Shown one piece after another: positions 10,361-18,768 of a stretch of DNA of 64,000 nt. The position numbers were made by a program, and so were the translations under genes. The stretch spans positions 1 through 64,000 of the forward strand of contig CAVPYN010000013.1 of the NCBI GenBank assembly GCA_963709995.1, in the 5' to 3' direction. Below the pieces are notes generated by a model. It saw only the letters and a list, made by a program, of their open reading frames with translations. It did not search any database and was not told where the DNA came from. This DNA comes from JAUIIK01 sp963709995 (GTDB lineage: Bacteria; Chloroflexota; Chloroflexia; Thermomicrobiales; CFX8). Within the stretch, counting starts at the first letter, position 1. Each line of letters opens with the position of its first letter.

Positions 10361-10591
10361 TGCGGGAAATCCGATCTTGTCCTGTAGCGCCGCACGTCGC
10401 TGGTCCTATCGAGAAAACACCGTCGGAACGCGTCGGATTCCGTTCGAGAGGCGCGCCCGCCCGGTCGGGCCACCATTCGACTTGTGAATCCTGTGGTTCC
10501 GGACGTTTGCATGGCGCTCTTCCTTGAACTGGGCCGGATATGGTACGTTCGCCGGGGCTGGAGGCGTGGTCGAGATCGGGATGGAGGCGCA

Positions 10592-12197
10592 GTGCGCTAC
10601 GGGTTCGTCATCGATCAGCGGAAGTGCATTGGTTGTCATGCCTGCACGACCGCCTGCAAATCCGAGAACGAGGTGCCGGTCGGGGTCTTCCGCACCTGGG
10701 TGAAGTACGTCGAGAGCGGGACGTTCCCGAACGCCCGGCGGCATTTCAGCGTGCTGCGCTGCAACCACTGTGAGGACGCGCCCTGTGTCAACATCTGCCC
10801 TACCCAGGCGCTCTTCAAACGGGATGATGGCATCGTCGATTTCGACAATCGGCGCTGTATCGGTTGCAAAGCCTGCATGCAGGCCTGTCCCTACGACGCC
10901 CTCTACATCGACCCCAACAGCAACACCGCCGCCAAGTGCAACTACTGTGTACACCGCGTCGAGCAGAATCTCCTGCCGGCCTGCGTCGTCGTCTGTCCGG
11001 AGAAGGCGATCATCGCTGGCGACATGGATGACCCGGCCAGCGACATCGCCCGCCTGATCGGCCAGGAGCCGGTCAGCGTGCGCAAACCAGAGCAAGGCAC
11101 GAAGCCCAAGGTCTTTTATCTCGGCGCTGAAGACGCGAACCTCACCCCGGAAGCGCTGGCTCGCGGTCGCTCCTATCTCTGGTCGGAAGTGCAATCTGCA
11201 GATTATGTTAATGGTATCGACGATCACAACCTGAATCTATCCGCTGCGCCATACACCCCGCAAGCCGCCGACGTGACACCAGCCTGGGAGGACGATCCAG
11301 CGCTGATGAAGCCCGGCGCGCCACACATCGCCTACGACGTCCATCACCCGCAGCCGTGGGGCTGGAAGGTATCGACCTACCTCTGGACCAAGTCGATCGC
11401 GGCGGGCTCGCTCGCCCTCGCCGGGGCGATGCTGCTCTTTGACTGGACAACCGATCGTAGCCTGCTGGAAATCGCCGCGCCGATTCTGGCGATCCTTTTC
11501 ATCAGCGTCACTGCGATTTTGCTGATCGCCGACCTGAAGCGACCGGAACGCTTCTGGTACCTGCTGGTCAAGCCCAACCGCACGTCGTGGCTGGCGCTTG
11601 GTGGCTACGTCCTGACCGCCTTTGGGGCGCTGGCCGGACTGTGGATGCTGGCAGGCATCGCTGGCGTTGACAATGACACGATCTGGCTCGTGCTTGGCGT
11701 TCTCGGCATTCCCCTCGGGGCTGCCGCCGCCGGTTACACTGCCTATCTCTTTGGCCAGGCTGAAGGGCGCGATTTCTGGCAGAGCCCCTTGCTGCTTGCC
11801 ACACCTGCTGATCCAGGCCACGGTCGCTGGCGCGTCGATGCTGTTGTTGGTGGGGGTTGGGCTGGATATCACCGCAAATCTGGCCGATGTTCTGACCTGG
11901 GTCCTGCTTGGCGGGCTGCTCGCCAATGCGCTGGTCATCTTCGCCGAACTCTTCTCCTCTCACCCGACAACCCATATTGCTCGGGCCGCATCCTCGATGA
12001 CGGTGGGCAGCCAGTCGCGGCTCTTCTGGTATGGAAGCATCCTTGCCGGACACCTGCTACCGCTGATCATGGCAACGATCTACCTGAGCGGTGGACCGGA
12101 TAGCGCGTTCGAAACCGCGGCCCTGCTTGCTCTGGCGGGATTGCTTGCCTACGAACACGCCTGGATAAAAGCTGGCCAGGTCGTCCCGCTAAGCTAA
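10592..12197 (+). CDS. Four-cluster ferredoxin fused to NrfD-type membrane subunit, one frameshift
   Basis: GTG 10592 has GGAGG eight bases upstream. Residues 1-190 hold four cysteine groups (CIGCHACTTAC, CNHCEDAPCVNIC, CIGCKACMQACP, CNYC with CVVVC), enough for four [4Fe-4S] clusters as in DmsB/NrfC. From about residue 270 the chain becomes an NrfD/PsrC-like quinone-handling membrane domain with about eight spans (ADLKRPERFWYLLVKPNRTS). The frame breaks near 11790: an extra base between PLLL and PHLLIQ moves the remainder (LLIQATVAGASMLLLVG to QVVPLS) to the second frame, ending at 12197. There is no Tat signal. A lipoprotein cytochrome c follows 100 bases later, but no molybdopterin catalytic subunit is present. 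Confidence 0.85.
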
Positions 12198-12297
12198 AGT
12201 AGTTTGCACAAGCTCTTGGTGAAGCGGCCGTGTCCACTTGATGGCCCGGTGTCCATCTTTGGAATGGTTCGGTGTATCTGGAGGGGAGATCTGGGGG

Positions 12298-12654
12298 ATG
12301 ATGACTGGACGTCGTTTGGGTATCTTGCTTGCCATGCTGATCCTGCTTACCGGTGGTGTCGCGGCTGCCTGTGGCGGCGGTGACGACGATGACGGCGGGT
12401 CAGGGGACGCCGATGATCCCGCCGCGGTTGAAGCGCAGACGATCTTCGTCGACACTGGCTGTGCTGAATGCCACGGGGAAAATGGCGAGGGCGACGGCGA
12501 GAATCCTCGCACCGTCATCGAGGGAACCCGGATGATCATCCAGCAGTTCAGAGCCCGCGTGCGTAATGGCAAGGGCGCGGCGATGCCGTCCTATACCGAA
12601 GAGCAGATCACCGACGAGCAGATCGAGATGCTCTGGGAGTGGCTCCGAGAGTAA
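12298..12654 (+). CDS. Lipoprotein cytochrome c
   Basis: About 118 residues. A hydrophobic signal (RRLGILLAMLILLTGGVAA) ends in a cysteine followed by GGGDDDD, typical of a lipoprotein. A haem-binding CAECH motif follows (FVDTGCAECHGENGEG), and the C-terminal part contains the axial-ligand methionine region GKGAAMPSYT and a closing helix EQIEMLWEWLRE. This is a compact class I cytochrome c attached outside the membrane. The start is ATG 12298 or 12301, next to a purine-rich GGAGGGGAGATCTGGGGG stretch. It is 100 bases behind the ferredoxin-NrfD gene and probably exchanges electrons with it. Confidence 0.88.
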   Translation: MMTGRRLGILLAMLILLTGGVAAACGGGDDDDGGSGDADDPAAVEAQTIFVDTGCAECHGENGEGDGENPRTVIEGTRMIIQQFRARVRNGKGAAMPSYTEEQITDEQIEMLWEWLRE

Positions 12655-12724
12655 TCGCGTTCATCTCATCGGTGCCGCGAACGCAACCGTTACGCGCGCT
12701 TGCGCTAGGCTGGCCGGGGCACTA

Positions 12725-12740
12725 CGATACCAATATCGGT
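12725..12740. promoter_or_regulatory. Possible operator copy 1 upstream of HTH gene
   Basis: CGATACCAATATCGGT lies 56 bases ahead of the HTH gene start. A close relative, ACCGAT-ACCA-ATCGGT (perfect 6-bp inverted repeat), lies at 13352-13367 just after the same gene. Binding by the HTH protein is a guess. Confidence 0.3.
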
Positions 12741-12795
12741 GTGTCCGGTGATATATTGAAGTACATTGCATCAGGTTGCGGATGTCTGGAGCGAA

Positions 12796-13338
12796 ATGAT
12801 GGAAGAACGCGATCTCATTCCTCTAAAAGAAGCGCAGGACATCCTGGGAGTGAGCCACACAACCATGGCCCGGCTGGTCCGGGAGGGTCGCTTCACGATC
12901 TACCAGAACCCTTTGGACCGGCGTCAGAAGCTTGTTCATATCTCCGAGATCCGTGCCGCCGCTCGACCGATCCCGGTTGCTCGCGAGCATGGCGAGATCG
13001 AGATTGAAGATCCCCGCCAGCGAACTGGCCCGATTCCGATCCGCCAGCCGCGCCTGCCCGAGGATGACCAGTTCAAGGCCGCCTTCGAACTGTTGCGAAT
13101 TCTCTACGAGGCGAACCGGACCAATACCGGCGCGCACTTCATCTATACCCAGACCGGCGACGTCCTGCATCCATCCTTTCATGAGGGGCGCATAACCGTG
13201 CCCAAAGCCCGCTTTGACCGGCTCGTGAGCGAGGGGCTTGTGCGTGTCCTCTCCGGCGTCTATCACCGACGCGGTCCCGATGTGGGCCGGGAATTCGTCA
13301 TCACCCAGTCTGGCTACGATGCCCTCGAGCGGCGCTAG
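12796..13338 (+). CDS. HTH_17/excisionase-type DNA-binding protein with extra C-terminal domain
   Basis: From ATG 12796 the product is 180 residues. The N-terminal 60 residues form an excisionase/MerR-like helix-turn-helix: LIPLKEAQDILGVSHTTMAR, LVREGRFTIYQNPLDRRQKL and VHISEIRA, where the wing reads as a DNA contact. After a Pro/Arg linker the C-terminal 100 residues (FKAAFELLRILYEAN, FIYTQTGDVLHPSFH, FDRLVSEGLVRVLSG) look like a second winged-helix or sensor unit of no named family. GGAGC precedes the start. Short similar motifs flank the gene on both sides. Confidence 0.75.
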   Translation: MMEERDLIPLKEAQDILGVSHTTMARLVREGRFTIYQNPLDRRQKLVHISEIRAAARPIPVAREHGEIEIEDPRQRTGPIPIRQPRLPEDDQFKAAFELLRILYEANRTNTGAHFIYTQTGDVLHPSFHEGRITVPKARFDRLVSEGLVRVLSGVYHRRGPDVGREFVITQSGYDALERR

Positions 13339-13351
13339 CCCGTGAGCTATG

Positions 13352-13367
13352 ACCGATACCAATCGGT
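13352..13367. promoter_or_regulatory. Possible operator copy 2 downstream of HTH gene
   Basis: A perfect inverted repeat ACCGAT / ATCGGT with a 4-base spacer, sharing CGATACCAAT with the site at 12725-12740. It begins 13 bases after the HTH gene stop. Confidence 0.3.
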
Positions 13368-13402
13368 AGACGACGCTATCCCACATCTGCGACCGGCTCC
13401 GC

Positions 13403-13740
13403 GAGATCTTGCTGCTCGTCGATGATGGCACAATAGGTTATCCCCAGACTGACGGTTTACTCGCCGAGATCGACTCCTCCAACGTAGCGCTCTATCATTT
13501 GACTGACGCCTTGGGTTCGGTGCGTGGGCTCGACCGAAGGTACTGGCACGGTGGACGGGACGGTGAGCTATGCCGCCTTCGGAACGGCGCAGTGACCGGC
13601 TGGCATGACCAGTCGCTTCTGGTTCAACGGCGGGCAGTTGGAGAGGAAGAGGGGCTACTCGTTCCTCGATAGACGGGCCACGCGCGCGAAATCTGGATAC
13701 GGTCCGGCGACATCCTGCTTCATGCCTCTATCCTGGTCTG
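13403..13740 (+). pseudogene. Relic of an RHS-repeat protein core region
   Basis: Three frames must be joined, but the pieces read in order as the end of an RHS/YD-repeat protein: ALYHLTDALGSVRGL (from the conserved H..D.LGSVR..TD block), then GTVDGTVSYAAFGTA, then TSRFWFNGGQLERKRGYSFL (equivalent of ..RF.FTGQ..D.ETGY.FLRAR). At least two indels and a stop separate them, and the hypervariable toxin tip that normally follows is absent. No other RHS sequence is nearby, so this is a degraded fragment of a large surface or toxin-delivery gene. Confidence 0.7.
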
Positions 13741-14220
13741 TTATGTCCACTTCGATGAGTCTGCCAGGATAGCGCATAACGCATCCTGGTGCTGGCCGAG
13801 GAGTGCTCCCGATCGAGATCGCACCAGCAAACGGTCGATGATCCAGCCGCCGGGGCCGCCGGACATGCTGTATTCGATGCGCCAGGCAAGGATCGGGGTT
13901 GGATCTTGCTTCAGCAATACCGTATGGCGGATGAAGTCGTAGGGTGGTGAGACGCGGATCGAAGCGAAGGCGAATGCTTCCAGTGGCCGGTGGGCAACTT
14001 GCCGGAACAGCCCGTTGTAGGGAATGCGGCCAATCAGACCGTTGAGCGTCCACTCTCCATTGAGCCCCTCCGTTGGATTTTCCGGGCGCACAAGCTGGAA
14101 GAGCGGCGACCACTCTGGCCATTGTTCGTAGCCCACGACCAGGCGCCAGATCGCTTCGGGGCTTGCCTCGATCTCTTGCTTTGCCTCGATCTTCGCCAAT
14201 GAGTCAGGTTCCACTTTCAC
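13741..14220 (-). CDS. SRPBCC family protein
   Basis: A 159-residue protein with the SRPBCC start pattern (KQEIEASPEAIWRLVVGYEQ, WPEWSPLF), internal strands (LNGLIGRIPYNGLFRQ, FASIRVSPPYDFIRHTVLL) and a closing helix (ALLGQHQDALCAILADSS). Length is normal for the START-like domain. It is convergent with the RHS relic on its left. Ligand unknown. Confidence 0.8.
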   Translation of the reverse strand: MKVEPDSLAKIEAKQEIEASPEAIWRLVVGYEQWPEWSPLFQLVRPENPTEGLNGEWTLNGLIGRIPYNGLFRQVAHRPLEAFAFASIRVSPPYDFIRHTVLLKQDPTPILAWRIEYSMSGGPGGWIIDRLLVRSRSGALLGQHQDALCAILADSSKWT

Positions 14221-14383
14221 TCGTGGCTACGGTAGGTATGGAGGGCTGGCCGGATGGTGACCGGGGCGCTATCACCGCCTTCAACATCCCTCCGTCCGGC
14301 TGCTAACGGTACATGATCGGGCCGGGCCTGGATTATCCTTGCATCTCGAAATCGTTCGACGAGGATAGACACGAAGAGGATGA

Positions 14384-14809
14384 ATGATGCTGATAGATAC
14401 TTCAACCGAGTTCGGACAGCGTGTTGAGCGACGCCTGCGAGAAGAGATGATCATCTGGCTGACGACGGTGAGGGCCGATGATCAGCCGATTCCGGTGCCG
14501 ATCTGGTTCCTGTGGGATGGCGAGGCTGAATTGCTGATGTACAGCCGACCGAACACGCCCAAGCTGCGCAATATTGCCAGCCGCCCGAAGGTCGCGGTCA
14601 ACTTCGATTCAGACGGAAGTGGCGGCAATATCATCCAGTTCGATGGCGAGGCCCGGCTCGATCTCGAAGCGCCCCCCGCCACCGGCGTCGATGTTTTCAT
14701 CGACAAGTACCGGCAGGGTATTCAGCGCATCGGATCGACGCCGGAGTCCTTTGCCGCGTCCTACTCAACCCCGCTCCGAATCCAGCTCACGAAACTACGC
14801 GGCCATTAG
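14384..14809 (+). CDS. PPOX-class F420-dependent enzyme (Rv3369-type)
   Basis: A 141-residue split-barrel flavin/F420-binding protein of the pyridoxamine-phosphate-oxidase class. Typical blocks are WLTTVRADDQPIPVPIWFLW, YSRPNTPKLRNIASRPKVAV and FDGEARLD. These match the small F420-linked group best known from Rv3369 of Mycobacterium. Two adjacent ATGs (14384, 14387) sit behind AGAGGA. With three LLM genes in the window it suggests the host makes coenzyme F420. Substrate unknown. Confidence 0.8.
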   Translation: MMLIDTSTEFGQRVERRLREEMIIWLTTVRADDQPIPVPIWFLWDGEAELLMYSRPNTPKLRNIASRPKVAVNFDSDGSGGNIIQFDGEARLDLEAPPATGVDVFIDKYRQGIQRIGSTPESFAASYSTPLRIQLTKLRGH

Positions 14810-14889
14810 ATCCACACTCGCATTCGGCTGTGATATGCTGGCTCGCTTTCGTCTCTTGACAACTGGATATCCATGGAAGGTAGCTGTGG

Positions 14890-15309
14890 ATGGCTGCGGA
14901 CTACGGGCGACTCGCCCAGAACGCGATTGCCTGTTTCAACGATCCGAATCGCCGTCAAGAATATCTGGAATGCTATGCCGAGCATGTCATCCTGCACGGC
15001 TTCCCGCCCGATCTTCCGCCTGGGAGAGCTGGCGCGACTGCGTTCTACGGCATGATCTGGAGCGCGTTTCCAGATGCCGCCGTGGTTCCGTCCGAAATTG
15101 TGACCGAAGGCAGCCGGATCGCCGTGCTTTACACGCTCCGAGGCACTCATCAAGGCGACTTTATGGGGATACCGGCCAGCGGCGCCGAGATCGACGTTCC
15201 TGGAATGACGATCATCCGCTTCGAAAATGACAAGTTTGCCGAGCGCTGGAGTGTCCTCGACCAGTTGATCTTGCTCCAGCAAATCGGGGCAGTACCTGAG
15301 CCCAGTTAG
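14890..15309 (+). CDS. SnoaL-like ester cyclase family protein
   Basis: A 139-residue cone-shaped alpha+beta barrel protein. Features of the SnoaL/ester-cyclase family are the N-terminal helix with FNDPNRRQEYLECYAEHVIL, the central SAFPDAAVVPSEIVTEGSRI strand pair, the GTHQGDFMGIPASGAEI segment (normally G.H.G.F.G.PPTG) and FENDKFAERWSVLDQLILLQ at the end. Members act on polyketide-like small molecules or have unknown roles. It lies 80 bases after the PPOX gene on the same strand. Confidence 0.85.
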   Translation: MAADYGRLAQNAIACFNDPNRRQEYLECYAEHVILHGFPPDLPPGRAGATAFYGMIWSAFPDAAVVPSEIVTEGSRIAVLYTLRGTHQGDFMGIPASGAEIDVPGMTIIRFENDKFAERWSVLDQLILLQQIGAVPEPS

Positions 15310-15447
15310 CCAGCGTTGGCCTGGTTCACTCGCTTGCGTTTATTGCTAGATGAAGGCGGGCTCGGGTGTGATCGATCCCGCTTAACCGCCGGCTTCCACG
15401 AGCGACCGTGGAACGCGGCGGGATCAGCACGGAGAAAGGATGTATGT

Positions 15448-16185
15448 ATGAGCACCTTTGCGTTGGTTCATGGCGCCTGGCATGGTGCATGGTGTTGGGA
15501 GCAGTTGACGCCGCTACTCGAACAGGAAGGCCATTCGGTCATTGCGCCCGACCTTCCCGGACACGGGAAGGACCAAACGCCTCCGGCTGAAATCACGCTG
15601 CAGTCCTACGTCGATTGCGTCGCCGACGCGCTTGATGAGGCGGGCGAGCCAGTCATTCTCATCGGACACAGTATGGCCGGTACGGTGATAAGCCAACTCG
15701 CCGAGCAACGACCAGAACAAATCGCCACATTGGTCTACCTGGCAGCCTTCCTATTGCCGGATGGTGAGAGTCTATTCGGCGCAGTTCGGTGGGACACCGA
15801 GTCGAAGATCGTCCCTAATCTCATTCCCAACGAAACTGAGGGACACATGTGGATCCGTGACGAGGTGATTCCAGAGGTCTTTTATGACGACTGCTCCTCG
15901 GAGCATGCCAAAGAAGCCGTCGCGCTGCTCTGTCCCGAGCCGCTCGCGCCACCGATGACCCCGCTGCAACTCAGCGATGATCGCTACGGTCGCGTGCCTC
16001 GCATTTACATTCTTTGTACTGAAGACAAGGCGGTGAGCCCGGCGTTTCAGCGCCACATGATTGCTGGCATAAGCTGTGATCAGGTCATCGAGATGGACAC
16101 GGGCCATTCACCATTCGTGTCGCAACCGGAAATGCTTGCGCGCCACCTGCTTGACATCGCGGCGCGTGCACCGGTTGCCACCTGA
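15448..16185 (+). CDS. Alpha/beta hydrolase (esterase, MES/HNL-like)
   Basis: From ATG 15448 (GAGAAAGGA just upstream) the protein has 245 residues. It opens with FALVHGAWHGAWCWEQLTPL, which forms the oxyanion hole region, and carries the nucleophile elbow GHSMAG. The acid is in ILCTEDKAVSP and the histidine in MDTGHSPFVSQPE. This pattern is that of plant methylesterase/hydroxynitrile lyase-like hydrolases common in bacteria. Substrate not predictable. The next gene starts 14 bases after the stop, so co-transcription is likely. Confidence 0.9.
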   Translation: MSTFALVHGAWHGAWCWEQLTPLLEQEGHSVIAPDLPGHGKDQTPPAEITLQSYVDCVADALDEAGEPVILIGHSMAGTVISQLAEQRPEQIATLVYLAAFLLPDGESLFGAVRWDTESKIVPNLIPNETEGHMWIRDEVIPEVFYDDCSSEHAKEAVALLCPEPLAPPMTPLQLSDDRYGRVPRIYILCTEDKAVSPAFQRHMIAGISCDQVIEMDTGHSPFVSQPEMLARHLLDIAARAPVAT

Positions 16186-16199
16186 TCCGGGAGAGTCGA

Positions 16200-16697
16200 A
16201 TGTCTGGCAACAATCAGTTTCATCTGGTCACCAACTGGCACTTCAATGCGCCCATCGAAGCGGTCTGGGCACGATTGACCGATCCGAAGACGTTTCCGGA
16301 GTGGTGGCCCGGCTTCGAGAGTGCGAAGGTCAAGGGCGATGGCGGCGTAGGAACGCTCTCCTCCTATCGCGTTCGAGGCGATTACGGGATGGGCTTCAAG
16401 CTTGTGACGAGGCTTGATGAGATACGCGAGCCGGAGTACATGCGTTTGACTGCGAGAGGCGGGCTGGCTGGAACCGGCGTCTGGAGTCTGAAGACTGATG
16501 GTTCAGGCACACAGGTCACCTATGTTTGGGACGTCGAGCCAACGAACCCGTTCTTGCGCCTGCTGAGCCGATTTCCTCCAGTGCGACGACGGATGGAACG
16601 AAGCCACGATGGTGTAATGCAAGCTGGTGGGCGAAACCTCGCCCGGTTGCTGGAAGCGGACGTCGGGGGAGCCGCGTGCGACGTCAATTTGGGATGA
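16200..16697 (+). CDS. SRPBCC family protein
   Basis: A 165-residue START-like protein: FHLVTNWHFNAPIEAVWARL, then DPKTFPEWWPGFESAKV, the strand ARGGLAGTGVWSLKTDGSGT and the final helix with AGGRNLARLLEADVG. It starts 14 bases behind the alpha/beta hydrolase, so the two probably form one transcript. Its 3' end overlaps the convergent AAC(3)-like gene by 14 bases. Confidence 0.85.
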   Translation: MSGNNQFHLVTNWHFNAPIEAVWARLTDPKTFPEWWPGFESAKVKGDGGVGTLSSYRVRGDYGMGFKLVTRLDEIREPEYMRLTARGGLAGTGVWSLKTDGSGTQVTYVWDVEPTNPFLRLLSRFPPVRRRMERSHDGVMQAGGRNLARLLEADVGGAACDVNLG

Positions 16698-17508
16698 TCG
16701 GTCCACCGAGGACGGCGTCGGGACAGGTTTCACACGCTGGATTGGCACAGTGGGTAATCGTCGGGCAGGAGCGGATTGCCGCGGCTGCCGTGGCGAGTGT
16801 TTCGTTGATCGGGAAGGCTCTCCACCGGCTCGCGCCGGCTGTCGTCTCACGGGCCAGGTGACCGATGGCTGGTTCAAGCCGGTAGAACCCCTCCGAACAG
16901 CCTCCCACAAGCGTCTCGATTGGCGTACCCTGCGCATCGAGCGCCCAGCGATGGAATAGCTCGCGGCCGGAGTCCTGTTCGGCGGTGTGGAGCAGGGTCA
17001 TCCGGCTAAGCCCGACGCCCATCAGCAGGACATAGCCTCCAAGCTTGCCGACAGCGCGCAGCGGGCCGTAGACGTTGAGCGGTGACTGAGTCTCGATGAT
17101 CTTATTCGCCAGGGGGCCGAGAGCGCTGAACGAATCAATGGGGTGGAGACCGCGCACACGCCCTGGCCTGCCAAGCACGGCAGCCGGGATCGCTCCCATG
17201 TCCTCGCCGGTCATCCTGCTTGATGCCGGATCGTAGGGTTCGGACCGGTGATTGGCGACGCTACCTACTCGCCGAACATCCCACCCGTTGCGGGCAGTTT
17301 CCACGCCGGGCGGCGGGGCAATCTCATTGGTGTAGGTGAAGGTTGGCACGACGAGCGTGCAACCGGCATCGAGGAAGGCGTCGACGATCGTGTCCGCGCC
17401 TCCCTCGACCCAACCGAAGGATCTCAACGACGAATGCAGACAGACCGGCAGTGTCGCCAGCCCGAGTTCTTCGATACCCTGAGCTATGGCGCTCCGCCGG
17501 ACGACCAC
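16684..17508 (-). CDS. AAC(3)-family N-acetyltransferase
   Basis: A 274-residue protein with the aminoglycoside 3-N-acetyltransferase family layout. An N-terminal CLHSSLRSFGWVEGGADTIV block is followed by LVVPTFTYTN, and the PAAVLGRPGRVRGLHPIDSF segment holds the family's conserved H-P-x-x-S. LLMGVGLSRMTLLHTAEQDS carries the histidine near the acetyl-CoA site. The family transfers acetyl groups to amines; drug modification is not implied, since many bacilli and Chloroflexota carry relatives with unknown targets. The GTG start is four bases beyond the stop of a small gene on the same strand. Confidence 0.85.
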   Translation of the reverse strand: MVVRRSAIAQGIEELGLATLPVCLHSSLRSFGWVEGGADTIVDAFLDAGCTLVVPTFTYTNEIAPPPGVETARNGWDVRRVGSVANHRSEPYDPASSRMTGEDMGAIPAAVLGRPGRVRGLHPIDSFSALGPLANKIIETQSPLNVYGPLRAVGKLGGYVLLMGVGLSRMTLLHTAEQDSGRELFHRWALDAQGTPIETLVGGCSEGFYRLEPAIGHLARETTAGASRWRAFPINETLATAAAAIRSCPTITHCANPACETCPDAVLGGPIIPN

Positions 17509-17511
17509 CTG

Positions 17512-17715
17512 CTAGAGATGCACCAGCTTCCGGCGCACCCGTACCCGGTAGCGGCCGGGCTGGCGATCTTTCATCAGTGCCTGGATCTCGCTCTGCAAGC
17601 GCTCATCGCTCGGGTGCAGCCGCTCATCTGGCGATGCCGGCGCGATGACCTGACGACGAACAATGTCTTCCCTCTGTGGCGCGTTCTTGCCGCGACGATT
17701 CAAAAATCTTCGCAT
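17512..17715 (-). CDS. Small basic protein of unknown function
   Basis: A 67-residue Arg/Lys-rich protein (MRRFLNRRGKNAPQRED, then SDERLQSEIQALMKDRQPGR). The start at 17715 has GGGAGA seven bases upstream; an earlier in-frame ATG at 17733 lacks one. It ends just before the AAC(3)-like start and is probably co-transcribed and translationally coupled with it. No known family. Confidence 0.5.
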   Translation of the reverse strand: MRRFLNRRGKNAPQREDIVRRQVIAPASPDERLHPSDERLQSEIQALMKDRQPGRYRVRVRRKLVHL

Positions 17716-18141
17716 GTGAATCTCCCGTTTCATCTACCAACGGAACCTGCGACTCCGCGGCAGATGCCTCACAGGCGTGAGGAGACGGGTTTCGAGAGGT
17801 TTAGCAGCGCCAGTTCATGAGGCGCGCAATTCTCGTGTCTCCTGACAGCCGGTGTCGTCTACCAGCGGAGCAAGATAAGCTGGATTGACTACCGTCCAAG
17901 AAAAACGAACCTCCTGATACAAACGCGAGCCGGGAGCAGGCTCACCGGCGTCGATATCCGCGCTGTCGCTCGACAAAATAGCCTTGCGGTCTGCACGGCG
18001 ATGTTAAGTATGCGGCATTCTCCCCTGTCGGGGCAAGCGAAAGAAGGTCGCATGCTTGATCTGTGACGCTGGATGCAGTCGGACTCAGGCTAGACTGCCG
18101 CTGGCGACCTGCAACGAGAACCAACAACGAGTGGAAGCGAG
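17716..18141. other. Divergent intergenic region
   Basis: About 425 bases between two divergent transcription units, so promoters for both should lie here. No coding signature or clear repeat was seen. Confidence 0.4.
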
Positions 18142-18690
18142 ATGCGGATGGCGACGCTTATCCAGCGACCCGGAGATGATGAGTACTTCTCCTACTATGC
18201 GGACTACGTGAGCCGTGTGCCGGAAGGCGACGTGCTGGAGTGTCTGGCCGCCCAGCCCGATGAGCTTGAGGAGCTGTTGGGCGATCTCTCAGACGAGCAG
18301 GCGGAGTTTCGCTTCGCTGAAGGTGAGTGGAGCATCAAAGAGGTTGTCGGCCACCTGGTGGATGCGGAACGCACCTTCGCCTACCGTGCCTTTGCCTTCT
18401 CTCGCGGCGCAGCGGCGGAGCTACCGAGCATGGAGCAAGATGACTATGTGCGCGAGGGACACTTCGACGACTGGCGGCTGCCCGAGATGCTTGAAGAGCT
18501 CCGGCTACTGCGGCGCGCGAATCTCATCGCCTTCCGGCATCTAACCCCAGAAGCAAGTCTGCGGCGGGGCGTTGCCAGCGGTATCCAGGTCAGCGTCCGC
18601 GCACTCATCTACATCCTTGCTGGCCATTTCGAGTATCACATCGAGGATCTGACTGGGGAGTATCTCCCTGGCCTGGCGCAGCCGAGCTGA
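18142..18690 (+). CDS. DinB family protein (DinB_2)
   Basis: A 182-residue four-helix-bundle protein. The metal-binding histidine pattern of DinB proteins is visible: VVGHLVDAERTFAYRAF in the second helix and AGHFEYHIEDLTGEYLPGL near the C-terminus. GEWSIKEVVGHLV is the usual lead-in. Proteins of this class include thiol transferases and damage-induced proteins; the substrate here is unknown. GGAAGCGAG precedes the start. Confidence 0.88.
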   Translation: MRMATLIQRPGDDEYFSYYADYVSRVPEGDVLECLAAQPDELEELLGDLSDEQAEFRFAEGEWSIKEVVGHLVDAERTFAYRAFAFSRGAAAELPSMEQDDYVREGHFDDWRLPEMLEELRLLRRANLIAFRHLTPEASLRRGVASGIQVSVRALIYILAGHFEYHIEDLTGEYLPGLAQPS

Positions 18691-18704
18691 TCTGAGATCT
18701 TCAA

Positions 18705-18738
18705 TTGATATGGCCCATATCCGGGCTAGAATGCCCGG
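18705..18738 (+). promoter_or_regulatory. Likely sigma-70-type promoter with palindrome centred on the -10 box
   Basis: TTGATA (18705-18710) and TAGAAT (18727-18732) are 16 bases apart, close to the -35/-10 consensus, with 36 bases to the ATG at 18769. The -10 box is the exact loop of a palindrome, CCGGGC-TAGAAT-GCCCGG (18721-18738). That could serve as a repressor site or as the terminator of the preceding gene. Confidence 0.5.
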
Positions 18739-18768
18739 GTTGGAGAAGCGGGTAGCAAAGGATCATGG

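Noticed and set aside
16684..17508. Acquired aminoglycoside resistance gene
   Set aside because: The gene belongs to the AAC(3) family but is chromosomal in context, with no mobile element nearby; family members with other roles are common, so resistance is not claimed.
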